A stretch of DNA of 64,000 nt from Flavobacterium succinicans LMG 10402 (GTDB lineage: Bacteria; Bacteroidota; Bacteroidia; Flavobacteriales; Flavobacteriaceae), in the NCBI RefSeq assembly GCF_000611675.1, contig NZ_JATV01000004.1, positions 248,001 to 312,000 of the forward strand. Direction: 5' to 3'. The translations under genes were made by a program, and so were the position numbers. Under the pieces are notes generated by a model, which did no database searches, was not told the origin of the DNA, and saw only the letters and a program-made list of their open reading frames with translations. This document shows, one piece after another, positions 44,343 through 53,500 of the stretch. Numbering within the stretch: the first letter of the stretch is position 1; every line of letters begins with the position of its first letter.

Positions 44343-44369
44343 GGAGAATTACATTATAAATAAAACAAT

Positions 44370-44882
44370 ATGAAAGTAAAAACATTCTGGATAATACTGA
44401 TAAAGATTTTAGGATTGTCACTATTTTTTTCACTATTAACGGTGGTTCCTCAATTTTTTTCAACTCTTCAAGTTACACTTGATGAGAGGGATGAAAACCT
44501 TCTTGAGATGTTTTTATTTTTATTTTTTATCTTATTAATCTATTTGTTGATTACACGACTTTTTGTTTTTAAACCAGAATGGTTAATAGAGAAACTGAAA
44601 CTTGAAAAGAACCTTGAGGAAAAGATTGATTTGAATATAAAAGCATCAACAATACTAAATATTTCAATTGCTGTAATTGGAGGATTAATGTTGGCTGGAA
44701 GCATACCAATGTTTTGTTCAACTCTTTTCGAATTTTTCAGACAAGATGTTTTGTTTATAGAGTTCGAAAATTCAAAATGGATTGTTGCTTATTTTTTGAA
44801 ATCACTGATAGGTTATCTGCTTTTTACAAATAGTAAATCTGTAACAAAATTTATTTTTAAACAAGCTGACGAAACTGATTAG
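44370..44882 (+). CDS. Hypothetical membrane protein
   Basis: A 170-residue protein with four hydrophobic segments (about 6-30, 45-66, 92-116, 138-157) and short charged loops (ERDENLLEM; KPEWLIEKLKLEKNLEEK). No family is recognised. It has a textbook promoter and is followed by a lipoprotein gene after 117 bp. Base composition is more AT-rich than the nitrilase gene downstream. Confidence 0.65.
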   Translation: MKVKTFWIILIKILGLSLFFSLLTVVPQFFSTLQVTLDERDENLLEMFLFLFFILLIYLLITRLFVFKPEWLIEKLKLEKNLEEKIDLNIKASTILNISIAVIGGLMLAGSIPMFCSTLFEFFRQDVLFIEFENSKWIVAYFLKSLIGYLLFTNSKSVTKFIFKQADETD

Positions 44883-44999
44883 ACATAGATTGCCAAAGCA
44901 ATTAGATAGTATTGCTTTATGAAAGTAAATTTAATTTATTGAATTTTAATTTGATATGATTTTACAAATCAGAAGTAATTATCAAAAAACTATATAAAA

Positions 45000-45455
45000 T
45001 TGAAACTAATATTTTTACAACTCTTTTTAATCTTAATCTTAATTTCTTGTAAAAATGATACAAGTAAGATTGTTATTGATGAAGACTTTTGCCGAGAACA
45101 ATTAGAGATTAGTATTGATGAGAATAAATACATAATTGATTATGAGGGTGATTATTTAGAGGTAGTAACCGAGAGCATCATTAATTATAAGCCAAAAGTT
45201 GAACGTAAATCTTTTAAATTGACTCCCGCCGAAAAGAAAAAAATGTTTTCAAATGCGTATCAACTAATCACTTTACAAGAATACACTATTTCTACGAAAA
45301 CTTGCTTTGCAGGACAGAATTTCACTTTGCGTTTAGTTTGCAATAATAAAGCTTTAGAGTTTCATCATTCTTCCGTAGCTAACTGGTCAAAAATATCTAA
45401 GGAAACAAAAGCAATTTTTTCAATTCTAAATTCTAAAGTTAAAGTAAAAGAATAA
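45000..45455 (+). CDS. Hypothetical lipoprotein
   Basis: A 151-residue protein starting at TTG, the only start that retains the lipoprotein signal (KLIFLQLFLILILISC, Cys17). The mature part is acidic and mixed alpha/beta (VESIINYKPKVERKSFKLTP, then ISTKTCFAGQNFTLRLVC). No family is recognised; the pair of cysteines in TKTCFAGQ and RLVCN may form a disulfide. Confidence 0.65.
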   Translation: MKLIFLQLFLILILISCKNDTSKIVIDEDFCREQLEISIDENKYIIDYEGDYLEVVTESIINYKPKVERKSFKLTPAEKKKMFSNAYQLITLQEYTISTKTCFAGQNFTLRLVCNNKALEFHHSSVANWSKISKETKAIFSILNSKVKVKE

Positions 45456-45554
45456 ATAGATTCATCTCAAAATAGAATGAATAAAGTAACCTTTTCAAAA
45501 TTAAACTCCGTGTCATAAAAACCAATTCACTAACCCCCTAAAACCCCACTACAA

Positions 45555-47093
45555 ATGCAAACCAAAATCAAAAAAGTAGAATTGCGCAATTTGGCGTTTG
45601 AGGATTATAAACAACTCAAGAACTCGATGGTGGAATCCTATCCCGAAATGGCCGATTCCTATTGGCGTTCCGAGGATATCGAGCGATTATTGGCTATTTT
45701 TCCCGAAGGACAGTTGGTGATTTTGGCCGATGGAAAAGTGGTGGGTTCGGCCTTGTCGTTGATTGTAGACGAAAAATTGGTCGACAAACGCCATAATTAT
45801 TTGGAGGTCGTGGGCAATTATTCGTTTTCGACCCACAATCCGTTTGGGGAGATTTTGTATGGCATCGATGTGTTTATTCATCCCAATTATCGCGGCTTGC
45901 GATTGGGACGCCGTTTGTATGACGCTCGCAAAGAATTGTGCGAACAACTCAACCTCAAATCCATTGTTTTTGCGGGACGAATTCCCAATTACGGGCAGTA
46001 TGCCGATAAAATGTCGCCAAAAAAATACATCGACAAAATCAAAAGCAAACAACTGCACGACCCCGTATTGTCGTTTCAGTTGAGCAACGATTTTCACGTG
46101 TTGCGCGTCATCAAAAATTATTTAGTAGGCGACGAAGATTCGAAAGAATTTGCCGTTTTGCTCGAATGGAACAACATTTATTATGACGAAAGTCCCAAGC
46201 TCATCAACACCGAAAAATCGGTGATTCGGCTAGGGCTTATTCAGTGGCAAATGCGCTCGCTCTCCAATCTCGACGCCTTGTTTGAACAATCCGAATTTTT
46301 TATCGATGTGGTTTCGGGTTATGGTTGCGATTTTGCGTTGTTCCCAGAACTGTTCACCGCGCCTTTGATGGCCGACTACAATCACCTCACCGAGGCCGAA
46401 GCCATACGCGAATTAGCCAAATATTCAGACCCAATTCGCAAGCGGTTTCAGGAGTTTGCCATTTCGTACAACATCAATATCATCACCGGAAGTATGCCGT
46501 ATTTAGAAGGCGGGAATTTGTATAATGTTGGTTTCTTGTGCAAGCGCGACGGGACTTCTGAAATGTATGCCAAAATTCACGTTACGCCCAACGAGGTGCA
46601 GCATTGGGGAATGAAAGGGGGCTCCGAAATCAAAACCTTTGATACCGATTGCGGGAAAATAGGCGTGATGATTTGCTACGATGTCGAATTCCCAGAACTC
46701 TCCCGATTAATGGCCGACGAAGGGATGAACATCTTGTTTGTGCCCTTCCTGACCGATACGCAAAACGCCTACACCCGAGTCAAACATTGTTCCCAAGCCC
46801 GAGCCATCGAAAACGAGTGTTTTGTCGCCATAGCGGGATGTGTGGGGAATTTGCCCAAGGTCAACAATATGGATATTCAGTATGCGCAATCGGCGGTGTT
46901 TACGCCCTCGGATTTTGCGTTTCCGAGCAACGGCATCAAAGCCGAAGCCACGCCCAACACCGAGATGACACTGATTGTCGACGTCGATTTGGATTTGCTC
47001 AAAGAGCTGCACGAACACGGCAGTGTCCGTATCCTCAAAGACCGAAGAACCGATTTGTACGAAATAAAAAAGATAAAAAACGGAGAAAAATAG
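45555..47093 (+). CDS. GNAT acetyltransferase-nitrilase (carbon-nitrogen hydrolase) fusion
   Basis: A 512-residue bifunctional protein. The N-terminal GNAT domain (about 5-200) has an acetyl-CoA loop YRGLRLGRRLY (112-122). The C-terminal nitrilase-superfamily amidohydrolase (about 222-500) has the catalytic triad E265 (FPELFTAP), K340 (YAKIHVTP) and C374 (MICYDVEFPE). Such fusions are widespread in Bacteroidota but their substrate is unknown; removal of an amide group coupled to acylation is plausible. The gene is visibly richer in G+C than the two small genes before it. Followed by a 680-bp repeat-rich gap. Confidence 0.92.
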   Translation: MQTKIKKVELRNLAFEDYKQLKNSMVESYPEMADSYWRSEDIERLLAIFPEGQLVILADGKVVGSALSLIVDEKLVDKRHNYLEVVGNYSFSTHNPFGEILYGIDVFIHPNYRGLRLGRRLYDARKELCEQLNLKSIVFAGRIPNYGQYADKMSPKKYIDKIKSKQLHDPVLSFQLSNDFHVLRVIKNYLVGDEDSKEFAVLLEWNNIYYDESPKLINTEKSVIRLGLIQWQMRSLSNLDALFEQSEFFIDVVSGYGCDFALFPELFTAPLMADYNHLTEAEAIRELAKYSDPIRKRFQEFAISYNINIITGSMPYLEGGNLYNVGFLCKRDGTSEMYAKIHVTPNEVQHWGMKGGSEIKTFDTDCGKIGVMICYDVEFPELSRLMADEGMNILFVPFLTDTQNAYTRVKHCSQARAIENECFVAIAGCVGNLPKVNNMDIQYAQSAVFTPSDFAFPSNGIKAEATPNTEMTLIVDVDLDLLKELHEHGSVRILKDRRTDLYEIKKIKNGEK

Positions 47094-47131
47094 TGAAGGG
47101 GATTATATAGGAACAGGCACAAAAGGCTTTT

Positions 47132-47233
47132 CAGGAAACATCGTCCCGCTATCCGCTATATCTTTTTTCCTAAACCTGACAGGTTTCAAAAACCTGTCAG
47201 GTCTAGAAAAAAAGGATGCCGCTCCTATCGGGG
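47132..47233 (+). repeat. Intergenic hairpin repeat family 1, copy C (hybrid)
   Basis: Left flank (CCCGCTATCCGCTATATC) and right flank (GGATGCCGCTCCTATCGGGG) match family 1. The centre is longer and consists of T/A-rich arms around a family 2 palindrome (47174-47202). Confidence 0.88.
47174..47202. repeat. Family 2 palindrome, copy 1 (inside family 1 copy C)
   Basis: A perfect 13-bp inverted repeat (ACCTGACAGGTTT / AAACCTGTCAGGT) with a 3-nt loop; related palindromes lie at 47289, 47355 and 62057. Confidence 0.85.
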
Positions 47234-47288
47234 TTAAAGAGTAACAAGGGGGATTTTTGGAATGAGAAGTTTGATTTTCTGTGAAGTA

Positions 47289-47319
47289 GACCTACAAGGT
47301 TTTGAAAACCTCTCAGGTC
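47289..47319. repeat. Family 2 palindrome, copy 2
   Basis: GACCTACAAGGTTTT and AAAACCTCTCAGGTC arms, imperfect, single-base loop. Confidence 0.7.
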
Positions 47320-47354
47320 GAGTAGTGCTAGAACAAGTTTTTGTCACTGGATTT

Positions 47355-47384
47355 CCTGCAAGGTTTTTTTCAAACCTAGTAGGT
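47355..47384. repeat. Family 2 palindrome, copy 3
   Basis: CCTGCAAGGTTT and AAACCTAGTAGG arms, imperfect. Confidence 0.65.
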
Positions 47385-47475
47385 AGGGTTAGTAGCAAGA
47401 AACGATTGATGAATGATTATGAATAATCAATTGCGTCTCGCTTTAGCGAGATGATATGATTGTAAATTATAGATA

Positions 47476-47513
47476 GGCTTTAGCCAAAATGTACTATGAT
47501 TTTGGCTAAAGCC
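47476..47513. repeat. 15-bp palindrome (GGCTTTAGCC type)
   Basis: Perfect arms GGCTTTAGCCAAAAT / ATTTTGGCTAAAGCC with an 8-nt loop; a half copy (GGGCTAAAGCC) recurs at about 47539. It could act as a terminator-like hairpin but lacks a T run. Confidence 0.75.
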
Positions 47514-47630
47514 CAATACAAAACGAAATGTAAAGAATGGGCTAAAGCCTATTCCTATTCAAATTTCGCAATAAAATAGTAGGTATAAATTAAGAAACCA
47601 AAACAAACACAAAACCCTGTTTCCTCTTTA

Positions 47631-47704
47631 GCCCTGATGGGAGGGAATATCCTTTTTTGACCCGATTTTTCTCGGGGCAAAAAAGATAGGAAGGACAGCA
47701 GGAA
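47631..47704 (-). repeat. Intergenic hairpin repeat family 1, copy D
   Basis: Reverse-oriented copy: GCCCTGATGGGAGGGAATATCC, a stem CTTTTTTGACCCGA / TCGGGGCAAAAAAG (read on the plus strand, one mismatch, A/T-rich loop), and the complement of the left flank ending GGACAGCAGGAACC. Faces copy C across 400 bp. Confidence 0.85.
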
Positions 47705-47773
47705 CCAATGCTAATAAATAAAGCCTTTTGCTGGGCTCCAAATAGATAGAATTATAACTTAAATCGTATACGA

Positions 47774-48121
47774 ATGAAAACCTGCCTAGAATGTGGAGAA
47801 AAAATTGTAGGTCGCGAGGACAAGAAATTTTGTAGTGATAGCTGCCGAAATGCGTATAACAACAAAATCAATAAAGATAGCACCAATTATATGCGTAACA
47901 TTAACAATAAGTTGCGCAAAAATTACCGAATTTTGTCAGAATTAAATGTAGAAGGTAAATCCAAAACTACCCGTGCCAAGTTGATGAGCAAGGGTTTTGA
48001 TTTTGAATTTTTTACTTCTATCTTGCACACTAAAACAGGAAATACCTACTATTTCTTGTATGACCAAGGTTATATGATTTTGGAAAATGACTATTATATG
48101 CTAGTCAAAAAAGATATTTAA
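47774..48121 (+). CDS. Zinc-ribbon hypothetical protein
   Basis: A 115-residue basic protein. The N-terminus has a four-Cys zinc ribbon (CLECGE and, 15 residues on, CSDSC; C4, C7, C20, C24), followed by a basic helical region (RNAYNNKINKDS, NNKLRKNYRIL) and a small beta segment (GNTYYFLYDQGYMILEN). Likely nucleic acid-binding, but no partner is visible. The M28 peptidase gene starts 20 bp after its stop. Confidence 0.8.
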   Translation: MKTCLECGEKIVGREDKKFCSDSCRNAYNNKINKDSTNYMRNINNKLRKNYRILSELNVEGKSKTTRAKLMSKGFDFEFFTSILHTKTGNTYYFLYDQGYMILENDYYMLVKKDI

Positions 48122-48141
48122 AATACCACATCCCCATTGCT

Positions 48142-50526
48142 ATGAAAAAATATGTTTCTTTACTTTCAGTTTTTGTCCTTTTGCTCGTGTTGGCAGCAGG
48201 CTATTTTTTACAAATGCCGCAAACCATCGACTATGAGGACCAAAATCTAGCCAATTTTTCGACCAAACGTGCTTTTAAAACCGTTGAGAATCTTACGAAA
48301 GAACCGCATTATGTAGGTTCTGCCAACCACGATGTAGTGGCGATGCAGCTAGTTCGTGAGCTAAATTTGATGGGGATTAAAACTCAGGTACAAGAAGGCT
48401 ACACAATGAGCGACTGGGGAAATCTGGTACAGTCTAAAAATATTATTGGGCGCATCAAAGGAACGAATTCTAAAAAAGCGTTGTTGCTGCTGTCGCATTA
48501 CGATAGTGCGCCGCATTCTTTTTCACACGGAGCAAGTGATGATGCTTCGGGTGTAGCTACGATTATTGAAGGCGTTCGTGCTTTTTTGCATACTAAGAAA
48601 ACGCATAAAAACGATATCATTATTGTTTTTTCGGATGCAGAAGAATTGGGACTAAACGGAGCTGCTTTGTTTGTTACCCAACATCCTTGGGCAAAAGAAG
48701 TAGGTTTGGCACTCAATTTTGAAGCGCGTGGCTCTTCGGGACCGAGTTATATGTTGATGGAAACCAACAAGGGGAATGCTGGTTTGGTGAACGAATTTTC
48801 AAAAGCAGGCGTGACCTATCCTGTTTCGAATTCGTTGATGTATAGTATTTACAAAATGTTGCCTAACGACACGGACTTAACCGTTTTTAGAGAAAAAGGC
48901 AACATTCAGGGATTGAATTTTGCGTTTATCGACGACCATTACAATTACCACACTCAGCAGGATGACGCGCAGCATTTGGCCAAAAACACTTTGGCGCATC
49001 AAGGCCGTTATTTAGTGCCTTTGTTGACGTATTTTTCGAATGCTAATTTGGACGCCGTGCAAGCTGCCGAAGATGAGGTGTATTTTACGATTCCGTTTAC
49101 ATTTATCAGTTATCCTTTTTCTTGGGTACTACCTATGACAATTATTGCGGGAGTGTTTTTTGTGTTTTTCTTGTTCATTGGCAAAGCCAAACGCATTTTT
49201 ACTTTCAGAGAATTGTTCAAAGGATTGATTCCGTTTTTGGGTGCTTTGGGAATTGCGGGTGGATTGACGTATTTTGGTTGGAAAGGATTGCTTTGGGCGT
49301 ATCCTCAATACAACGATTTGCTCAACGGATTTACCTACAATGGTCACGATTATATAGCGGCTTTTGTAGTGTTGAGTTTGTCGATTTGTTTCTTGATGTA
49401 CCATTGGTTATCGGCCAAAAAAGTGACAATGAACCATTATGTGATGGTATTGTTAGTTTGGATGGTCATTAATGGATTTATTGCGAACTCGCTAACGGGT
49501 GCTGGATTTTTGATTATCCCAGTTTATTTTGGTTTGATTGCTTTTGGGGCGTTTGTCCTAACGCAACGTTCGAATTGGGTACTGAATTTAATTTGTGGGA
49601 TTCCTGCGGTGTTACTTTTGGCGCCGTTCATTCAAATGTTCCCAGTTGGGTTGGGCTTAAAGATTCTTTTTGGAAGCGCAATTTTGACCGTTCTCACTTT
49701 TGGATTGTTGTTGCCTGTTTTTGGCGCATTCAATCGAAAAGGAAGTTGGGCTTTGGGATTGTTTGTGTTGTCGTTGTTGTTTTTTGCCAAAGGCCATTAT
49801 AATTCGGATTATGAAGCAGGAAAAGCAAAATCCAATAGTTTGGTGTACTTGTATAATGCAGATACTGACCAAGCGTTTTGGGTGACGTATGATGTGAATC
49901 TAGATGACTGGACGAAAACCTACTTAGGAGCCAACCCTAAGAGCGCTAAGCCACTTAACGATATGCCTTTGTTTAGCAAATACAATTCTGGATTTACTTA
50001 TGCCGCAACAACGGATGTAGTGGGTGTAAAGAAACCTTTAGTTGTATTTACAAAAGATAGTCTTGCAGGTAATTTGCGACACATTCAAATTAAAATTATA
50101 CCCAATCGAAAAGTCAACCGCTATGATATTTTTGCCAATGAGGCGATGACTTTTTACAATTTTAGAGCCAATGGTGCGAGAAATCTAGGCGATACCAGTT
50201 CAATGTTAGAACGAAAAGGCAAGAAATTATTGAGTTATTACGTGGTCAACAATGCGCCTTTGGTGTTGGATTTTAGTATTAATGCTTCGGCGGTAATTGA
50301 TATGGAATTATTAGAATCTTCTTTGGATTTACTACAAAATCCATTGTTCAACATCAAACCAAGAGACAATTGGATGATGCCTACACCTTTTGTCTTGAAT
50401 GATGCGGTAGTCATTCGTAAAAAAATTAAAAAAGGCCAACAAAGTATTCCTAAAGAGCTTGTAGTTCCTACTGCTGTTGATTCTTTGGCTACGGCAAAAG
50501 ATAGTTTGCTAGTGCCAAAAAGATAA
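48142..50526 (+). CDS. M28-family metallopeptidase with polytopic membrane domain
   Basis: A 794-residue protein. An N-terminal membrane helix (about 5-23) is followed by an M28 aminopeptidase domain (about 45-305) with zinc residues H119 (LLLLSHYDS), D133/D134 (HGASDDASG) and E167-E168 (FSDAEELGLNG), and a further metal His in HYNYHTQ. Residues about 320-555 hold about eight membrane helices, and the C-terminal 200 residues form a periplasmic beta domain. The layout resembles eukaryotic Fxna-type membrane M28 peptidases. It probably cleaves peptides on the periplasmic side. Confidence 0.9.
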   Translation: MKKYVSLLSVFVLLLVLAAGYFLQMPQTIDYEDQNLANFSTKRAFKTVENLTKEPHYVGSANHDVVAMQLVRELNLMGIKTQVQEGYTMSDWGNLVQSKNIIGRIKGTNSKKALLLLSHYDSAPHSFSHGASDDASGVATIIEGVRAFLHTKKTHKNDIIIVFSDAEELGLNGAALFVTQHPWAKEVGLALNFEARGSSGPSYMLMETNKGNAGLVNEFSKAGVTYPVSNSLMYSIYKMLPNDTDLTVFREKGNIQGLNFAFIDDHYNYHTQQDDAQHLAKNTLAHQGRYLVPLLTYFSNANLDAVQAAEDEVYFTIPFTFISYPFSWVLPMTIIAGVFFVFFLFIGKAKRIFTFRELFKGLIPFLGALGIAGGLTYFGWKGLLWAYPQYNDLLNGFTYNGHDYIAAFVVLSLSICFLMYHWLSAKKVTMNHYVMVLLVWMVINGFIANSLTGAGFLIIPVYFGLIAFGAFVLTQRSNWVLNLICGIPAVLLLAPFIQMFPVGLGLKILFGSAILTVLTFGLLLPVFGAFNRKGSWALGLFVLSLLFFAKGHYNSDYEAGKAKSNSLVYLYNADTDQAFWVTYDVNLDDWTKTYLGANPKSAKPLNDMPLFSKYNSGFTYAATTDVVGVKKPLVVFTKDSLAGNLRHIQIKIIPNRKVNRYDIFANEAMTFYNFRANGARNLGDTSSMLERKGKKLLSYYVVNNAPLVLDFSINASAVIDMELLESSLDLLQNPLFNIKPRDNWMMPTPFVLNDAVVIRKKIKKGQQSIPKELVVPTAVDSLATAKDSLLVPKR

Positions 50527-50847
50527 AATTCTAACCTAAAATTTTGAATAACACCCTATTTCATTTTTGGAATAGGGTGTTTTTGTTTGCTAATTCTAGT
50601 AATTTATTTTCTTTTTAATTAATTGATTTTTAGTTTTTTAGTACCTTTAAAATCGATTAGGTAAAAGCAAAAGAGTTATTTCAAAAAGTAAAACGTCTTT
50701 ACCTGATGCTTGTCTTTTAAGTTCAAGCAATTGAATATTGAATTTTTGTAATTTTTCGAATAAAAAAATTAAGAATTAAGCTATAAAAAGCTAATTAATA
50801 CTATTATTTTTTAATACTTTAGTAATAATTTTTTTAATAAGACAAAT
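50527..50847. other. Intergenic region with terminator
   Basis: Contains the M28 terminator (50550-50585) and then about 260 bp of AT-rich sequence leading to the porin-like gene. No clear -7 box or gene was found. Confidence 0.5.
50550..50585 (+). terminator. Intrinsic terminator of M28 peptidase gene
   Basis: An 11-bp stem (AACACCCTATT / AATAGGGTGTT) with a 10-nt loop and a T run. Confidence 0.92.
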
Positions 50848-51636
50848 ATGAAAAAAGCGACTCTATTACTATTTAGTTTTTTGCTAATGAATACTCTTTC
50901 TGCGCAAAATGAAACAGAAGAATTAGCCAAAAAATTAGCCAATCCGATAGCTTCTTTAATTTCACTGCCGCTGCAAAACAATATTGATTATGGCATTGGA
51001 AATTTGAAAGGTTCACGCTATACGTTGAACATTCAGCCTGTAATTCCCATGAGTCTTTCCAATGACTTGAACCTCATTACAAGGGTCATTGTGCCCATTG
51101 TTTCTCAATACAATATTTCAGGAATGGGCAATCACGAATCAGGATTGTCCGATGTGGTGGCTAGTGCTTTTTTTTCACCAAAAAACTCTAAAAATGGATT
51201 TACTTGGGGCGCTGGTCCTGTTGTCTTGTTGCCCACAGGTAGCAACGATTTTTTGACGGCCAAAAAATTTGGCGTAGGCCCAACGGTTGTGGCACTCAAG
51301 CAAATGGGCGGTTGGACGTATGGTGCGTTAATTAATCAGATTTGGAGTGTGTCGGGGGATGAAAAGCGTACTGATGTGAACCAAATGTATGTGAATCCCT
51401 TTGTTTCATTTAACTGGAAATCTGGCGCTGGTGTTACGGCGCAATTGGAATGGACTGAGAGTTGGTCAAATAAAACGACCACGCTGTATTTTGAACCTGT
51501 TTTCTCTGCAATCACCGCCTTTGGCAAACAAAAAATCAGTTTTGCCGTTGGGCCAAGAATCAATATCTCGGCTCCTGATTATGCTGAAAGTCGATTTGGA
51601 TTGAGAGCCTCTATGGTATTGTTGTTCCCTAAATAA
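50848..51636 (+). CDS. Outer-membrane transporter-like protein (MetA-pathway/phenol family)
   Basis: A 262-residue exported barrel. The signal peptide ends at SAQ (about 20). The mature part begins LAKKLANPIASLISLPLQNNIDYGIG, a signature of the MetA-pathway-of-phenol-degradation/neuromedin U-like outer-membrane family, and ends in a strand LRASMVLLFPK. Such proteins probably form channels for small organic molecules. The amidohydrolase gene follows after 38 bp, so the pair may serve uptake and hydrolysis of one substrate. Confidence 0.82.
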   Translation: MKKATLLLFSFLLMNTLSAQNETEELAKKLANPIASLISLPLQNNIDYGIGNLKGSRYTLNIQPVIPMSLSNDLNLITRVIVPIVSQYNISGMGNHESGLSDVVASAFFSPKNSKNGFTWGAGPVVLLPTGSNDFLTAKKFGVGPTVVALKQMGGWTYGALINQIWSVSGDEKRTDVNQMYVNPFVSFNWKSGAGVTAQLEWTESWSNKTTTLYFEPVFSAITAFGKQKISFAVGPRINISAPDYAESRFGLRASMVLLFPK

Positions 51637-51674
51637 ATTTCTTCACATATAAAATAATCTCAAAAATTACACAA

Positions 51675-53411
51675 ATGAAAAACTCAATTTTAGCATTCTT
51701 TGTGAGCATCCTAATGATGGTTTCTTGCAAAAAAAATGAGACAAGCACTACAGCAACAACTGAAAATGGTGCTACTGTATATTACAATGGTGATATCCTT
51801 ACGATGGAAGGAGATAAGGCAACTTACGCCGAAGCGGTGGTAGTAAAGGATGGTAAAATACTATTTGTAGGTAAGGAAGATGAAGCGATGAAACAAGCAG
51901 GTGAAGGTCACAATATGGTTGACTTAGAAGGCAAAACCCTGATGCCTGGATTTGTAGAACCACACGTGCACCCGTCTATTGCGGCTTCTATTTTACCTAA
52001 CGAAATTATTGCTCCTTATGATTGGGTATTGCCTACAGAAACCAAAAAGGGAGTTATTGGTCACGACGCCTATATCAAAGCCTTGACGGAATCGGTTCAA
52101 AAAAATGCCAAAGCCGATGAGGTATATTGGGTTTGGGGCTATCACCAATTATGGCACGGCGATTTAAGTAGAGACATGCTCAACAAAATTTCAAAAGATA
52201 AACCGATTGCCGTATTGCATCGTTCCTTTCACGAAGTATTTCTGAATGACAAAGCCATAGAAGTGATGAAAATCAAAGAAGCTGATTTCAAAGGAAATCC
52301 TCAAGTGGATTGGAAAAAAGGACACTTTTTTGAAGGAGGTTGGTTAGGATTGGTTCCAAAAATTGCAAAATGGTTCATCGTTCCTGAGCGCTATTCTAAA
52401 GGTTTGGAATTAATGACGCAATTGATTCAAAAAAACGGAATTACCACAGTAGCTGAACCTGGTTTTCCAAGTTCTGATTTTAATTTAGAATACAATTTGC
52501 TTAAAAAAGAAATGGACAAGAATCCTCCGTATTCTGTGTATTTGATTGGAAATGGAACACAACTTTATGGTATGAATGGCAATAGCAATGAAAAAGCGAA
52601 AGCCTATATGGAAGCATTGCCTGAAAAATACAATACGTCCAATATTATGTTTTTGCCCAAACAAACAAAATTGTTCTCAGATGGGGCTATCTATTCTCAA
52701 TTGATGCGAATGGAAGGCGGTTATACCGATGGACATCAAGGAGAATGGATGACACCTTTGGATTTATTGAAAGCACAAATCAAGTTTTACTGGGATGCCG
52801 GTTATAAAATTCATGTCCATGCCAATGGAGACCAGGGCATTCAACAGGTCTTGGATTATGTAGCTGAAAATGTAAAAACCAACCCTAGAAAAGACCACCG
52901 TTTGACCTTACACCACATGGGGTATTTTTCAGACAAGCAAGCAGCGCAAGTAAGCGAATTGGGCATCGAGGCTTCTGTTAACCCATACTATTTATGGGCT
53001 TTGGCGGATAAGTATGCTGAAAAAGGATTGGGCAAAGAAAGAGGCGAAAATTTAGTTCGTATCAAATCATTAACTAGCCGAGGCGTACCTGTTTCTTTCC
53101 ACTCCGATTTTGCTATGGCACCTATCGAACCTTTAACCTTGGCTTGGACCGCGGTAAACAGAGTCACTTCCCAAAAAAGTAAGTTTTCACAAGACCAACG
53201 CATTGATGCTTATACGGCTTTAAAAGGAATTACGATTACGTCAGCAAGAACCTTGAATTTAGAGAATGAAATCGGTTCTATTAAAGTAGGAAAAATGGCT
53301 GATTTCACCATTCTTGCCGAAAATCCTTTAAAAATTGATGCCAACAAAATAAAAGACATTAAAGTTTTAGGGACTGTTTATCGAGGTAAACAATTTGATA
53401 ACGCTAATTAA
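51675..53411 (+). CDS. YtcJ-like metal-dependent amidohydrolase, lipoprotein
   Basis: A 578-residue protein. Lipoprotein signal with Cys18 (ILMMVSC). Amidohydrolase TIM barrel with metal HxH H97/H99 (GFVEPHVHPS), further His in IHVHANGDQG and LTLHHMGY, and the catalytic Asp in VSFHSDFAM. The C-terminal small domain is closed by GSIKVGKMADFTILAENPL. YtcJ-type enzymes hydrolyse N-formyl or other exocyclic amides. Lipidation places it in the periplasm or at the surface. Its N-terminal 100 residues closely match the second amidohydrolase at 55489. Confidence 0.9.
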   Translation: MKNSILAFFVSILMMVSCKKNETSTTATTENGATVYYNGDILTMEGDKATYAEAVVVKDGKILFVGKEDEAMKQAGEGHNMVDLEGKTLMPGFVEPHVHPSIAASILPNEIIAPYDWVLPTETKKGVIGHDAYIKALTESVQKNAKADEVYWVWGYHQLWHGDLSRDMLNKISKDKPIAVLHRSFHEVFLNDKAIEVMKIKEADFKGNPQVDWKKGHFFEGGWLGLVPKIAKWFIVPERYSKGLELMTQLIQKNGITTVAEPGFPSSDFNLEYNLLKKEMDKNPPYSVYLIGNGTQLYGMNGNSNEKAKAYMEALPEKYNTSNIMFLPKQTKLFSDGAIYSQLMRMEGGYTDGHQGEWMTPLDLLKAQIKFYWDAGYKIHVHANGDQGIQQVLDYVAENVKTNPRKDHRLTLHHMGYFSDKQAAQVSELGIEASVNPYYLWALADKYAEKGLGKERGENLVRIKSLTSRGVPVSFHSDFAMAPIEPLTLAWTAVNRVTSQKSKFSQDQRIDAYTALKGITITSARTLNLENEIGSIKVGKMADFTILAENPLKIDANKIKDIKVLGTVYRGKQFDNAN

Positions 53412-53500
53412 GAGCCAACAATAAACTGGGTAAATACTAATTTGCTCAGTTTATTTTTTTTCAATTTCAAATAGATAAGCCAAACTAAATTGGTAATGCC

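Larger units (their letters stand above)
47094..47773. other. Repeat-rich non-coding region
   Basis: This 680-bp gap carries two family 1 repeats in opposite orientation (copies C and D), at least three family 2 palindromes (one nested in copy C), a hairpin around TCTCGC-TTTA-GCGAGA at about 47434, and a long GGCTTTAGCCAAAAT palindrome. No gene is seen. Confidence 0.8.

Noticed and set aside
46649..47110. 153-codon frame inside the GNAT-nitrilase gene
   Set aside because: It lies in another frame of a gene with all nitrilase catalytic residues; the Arg/His-rich translation is typical of out-of-frame reading.
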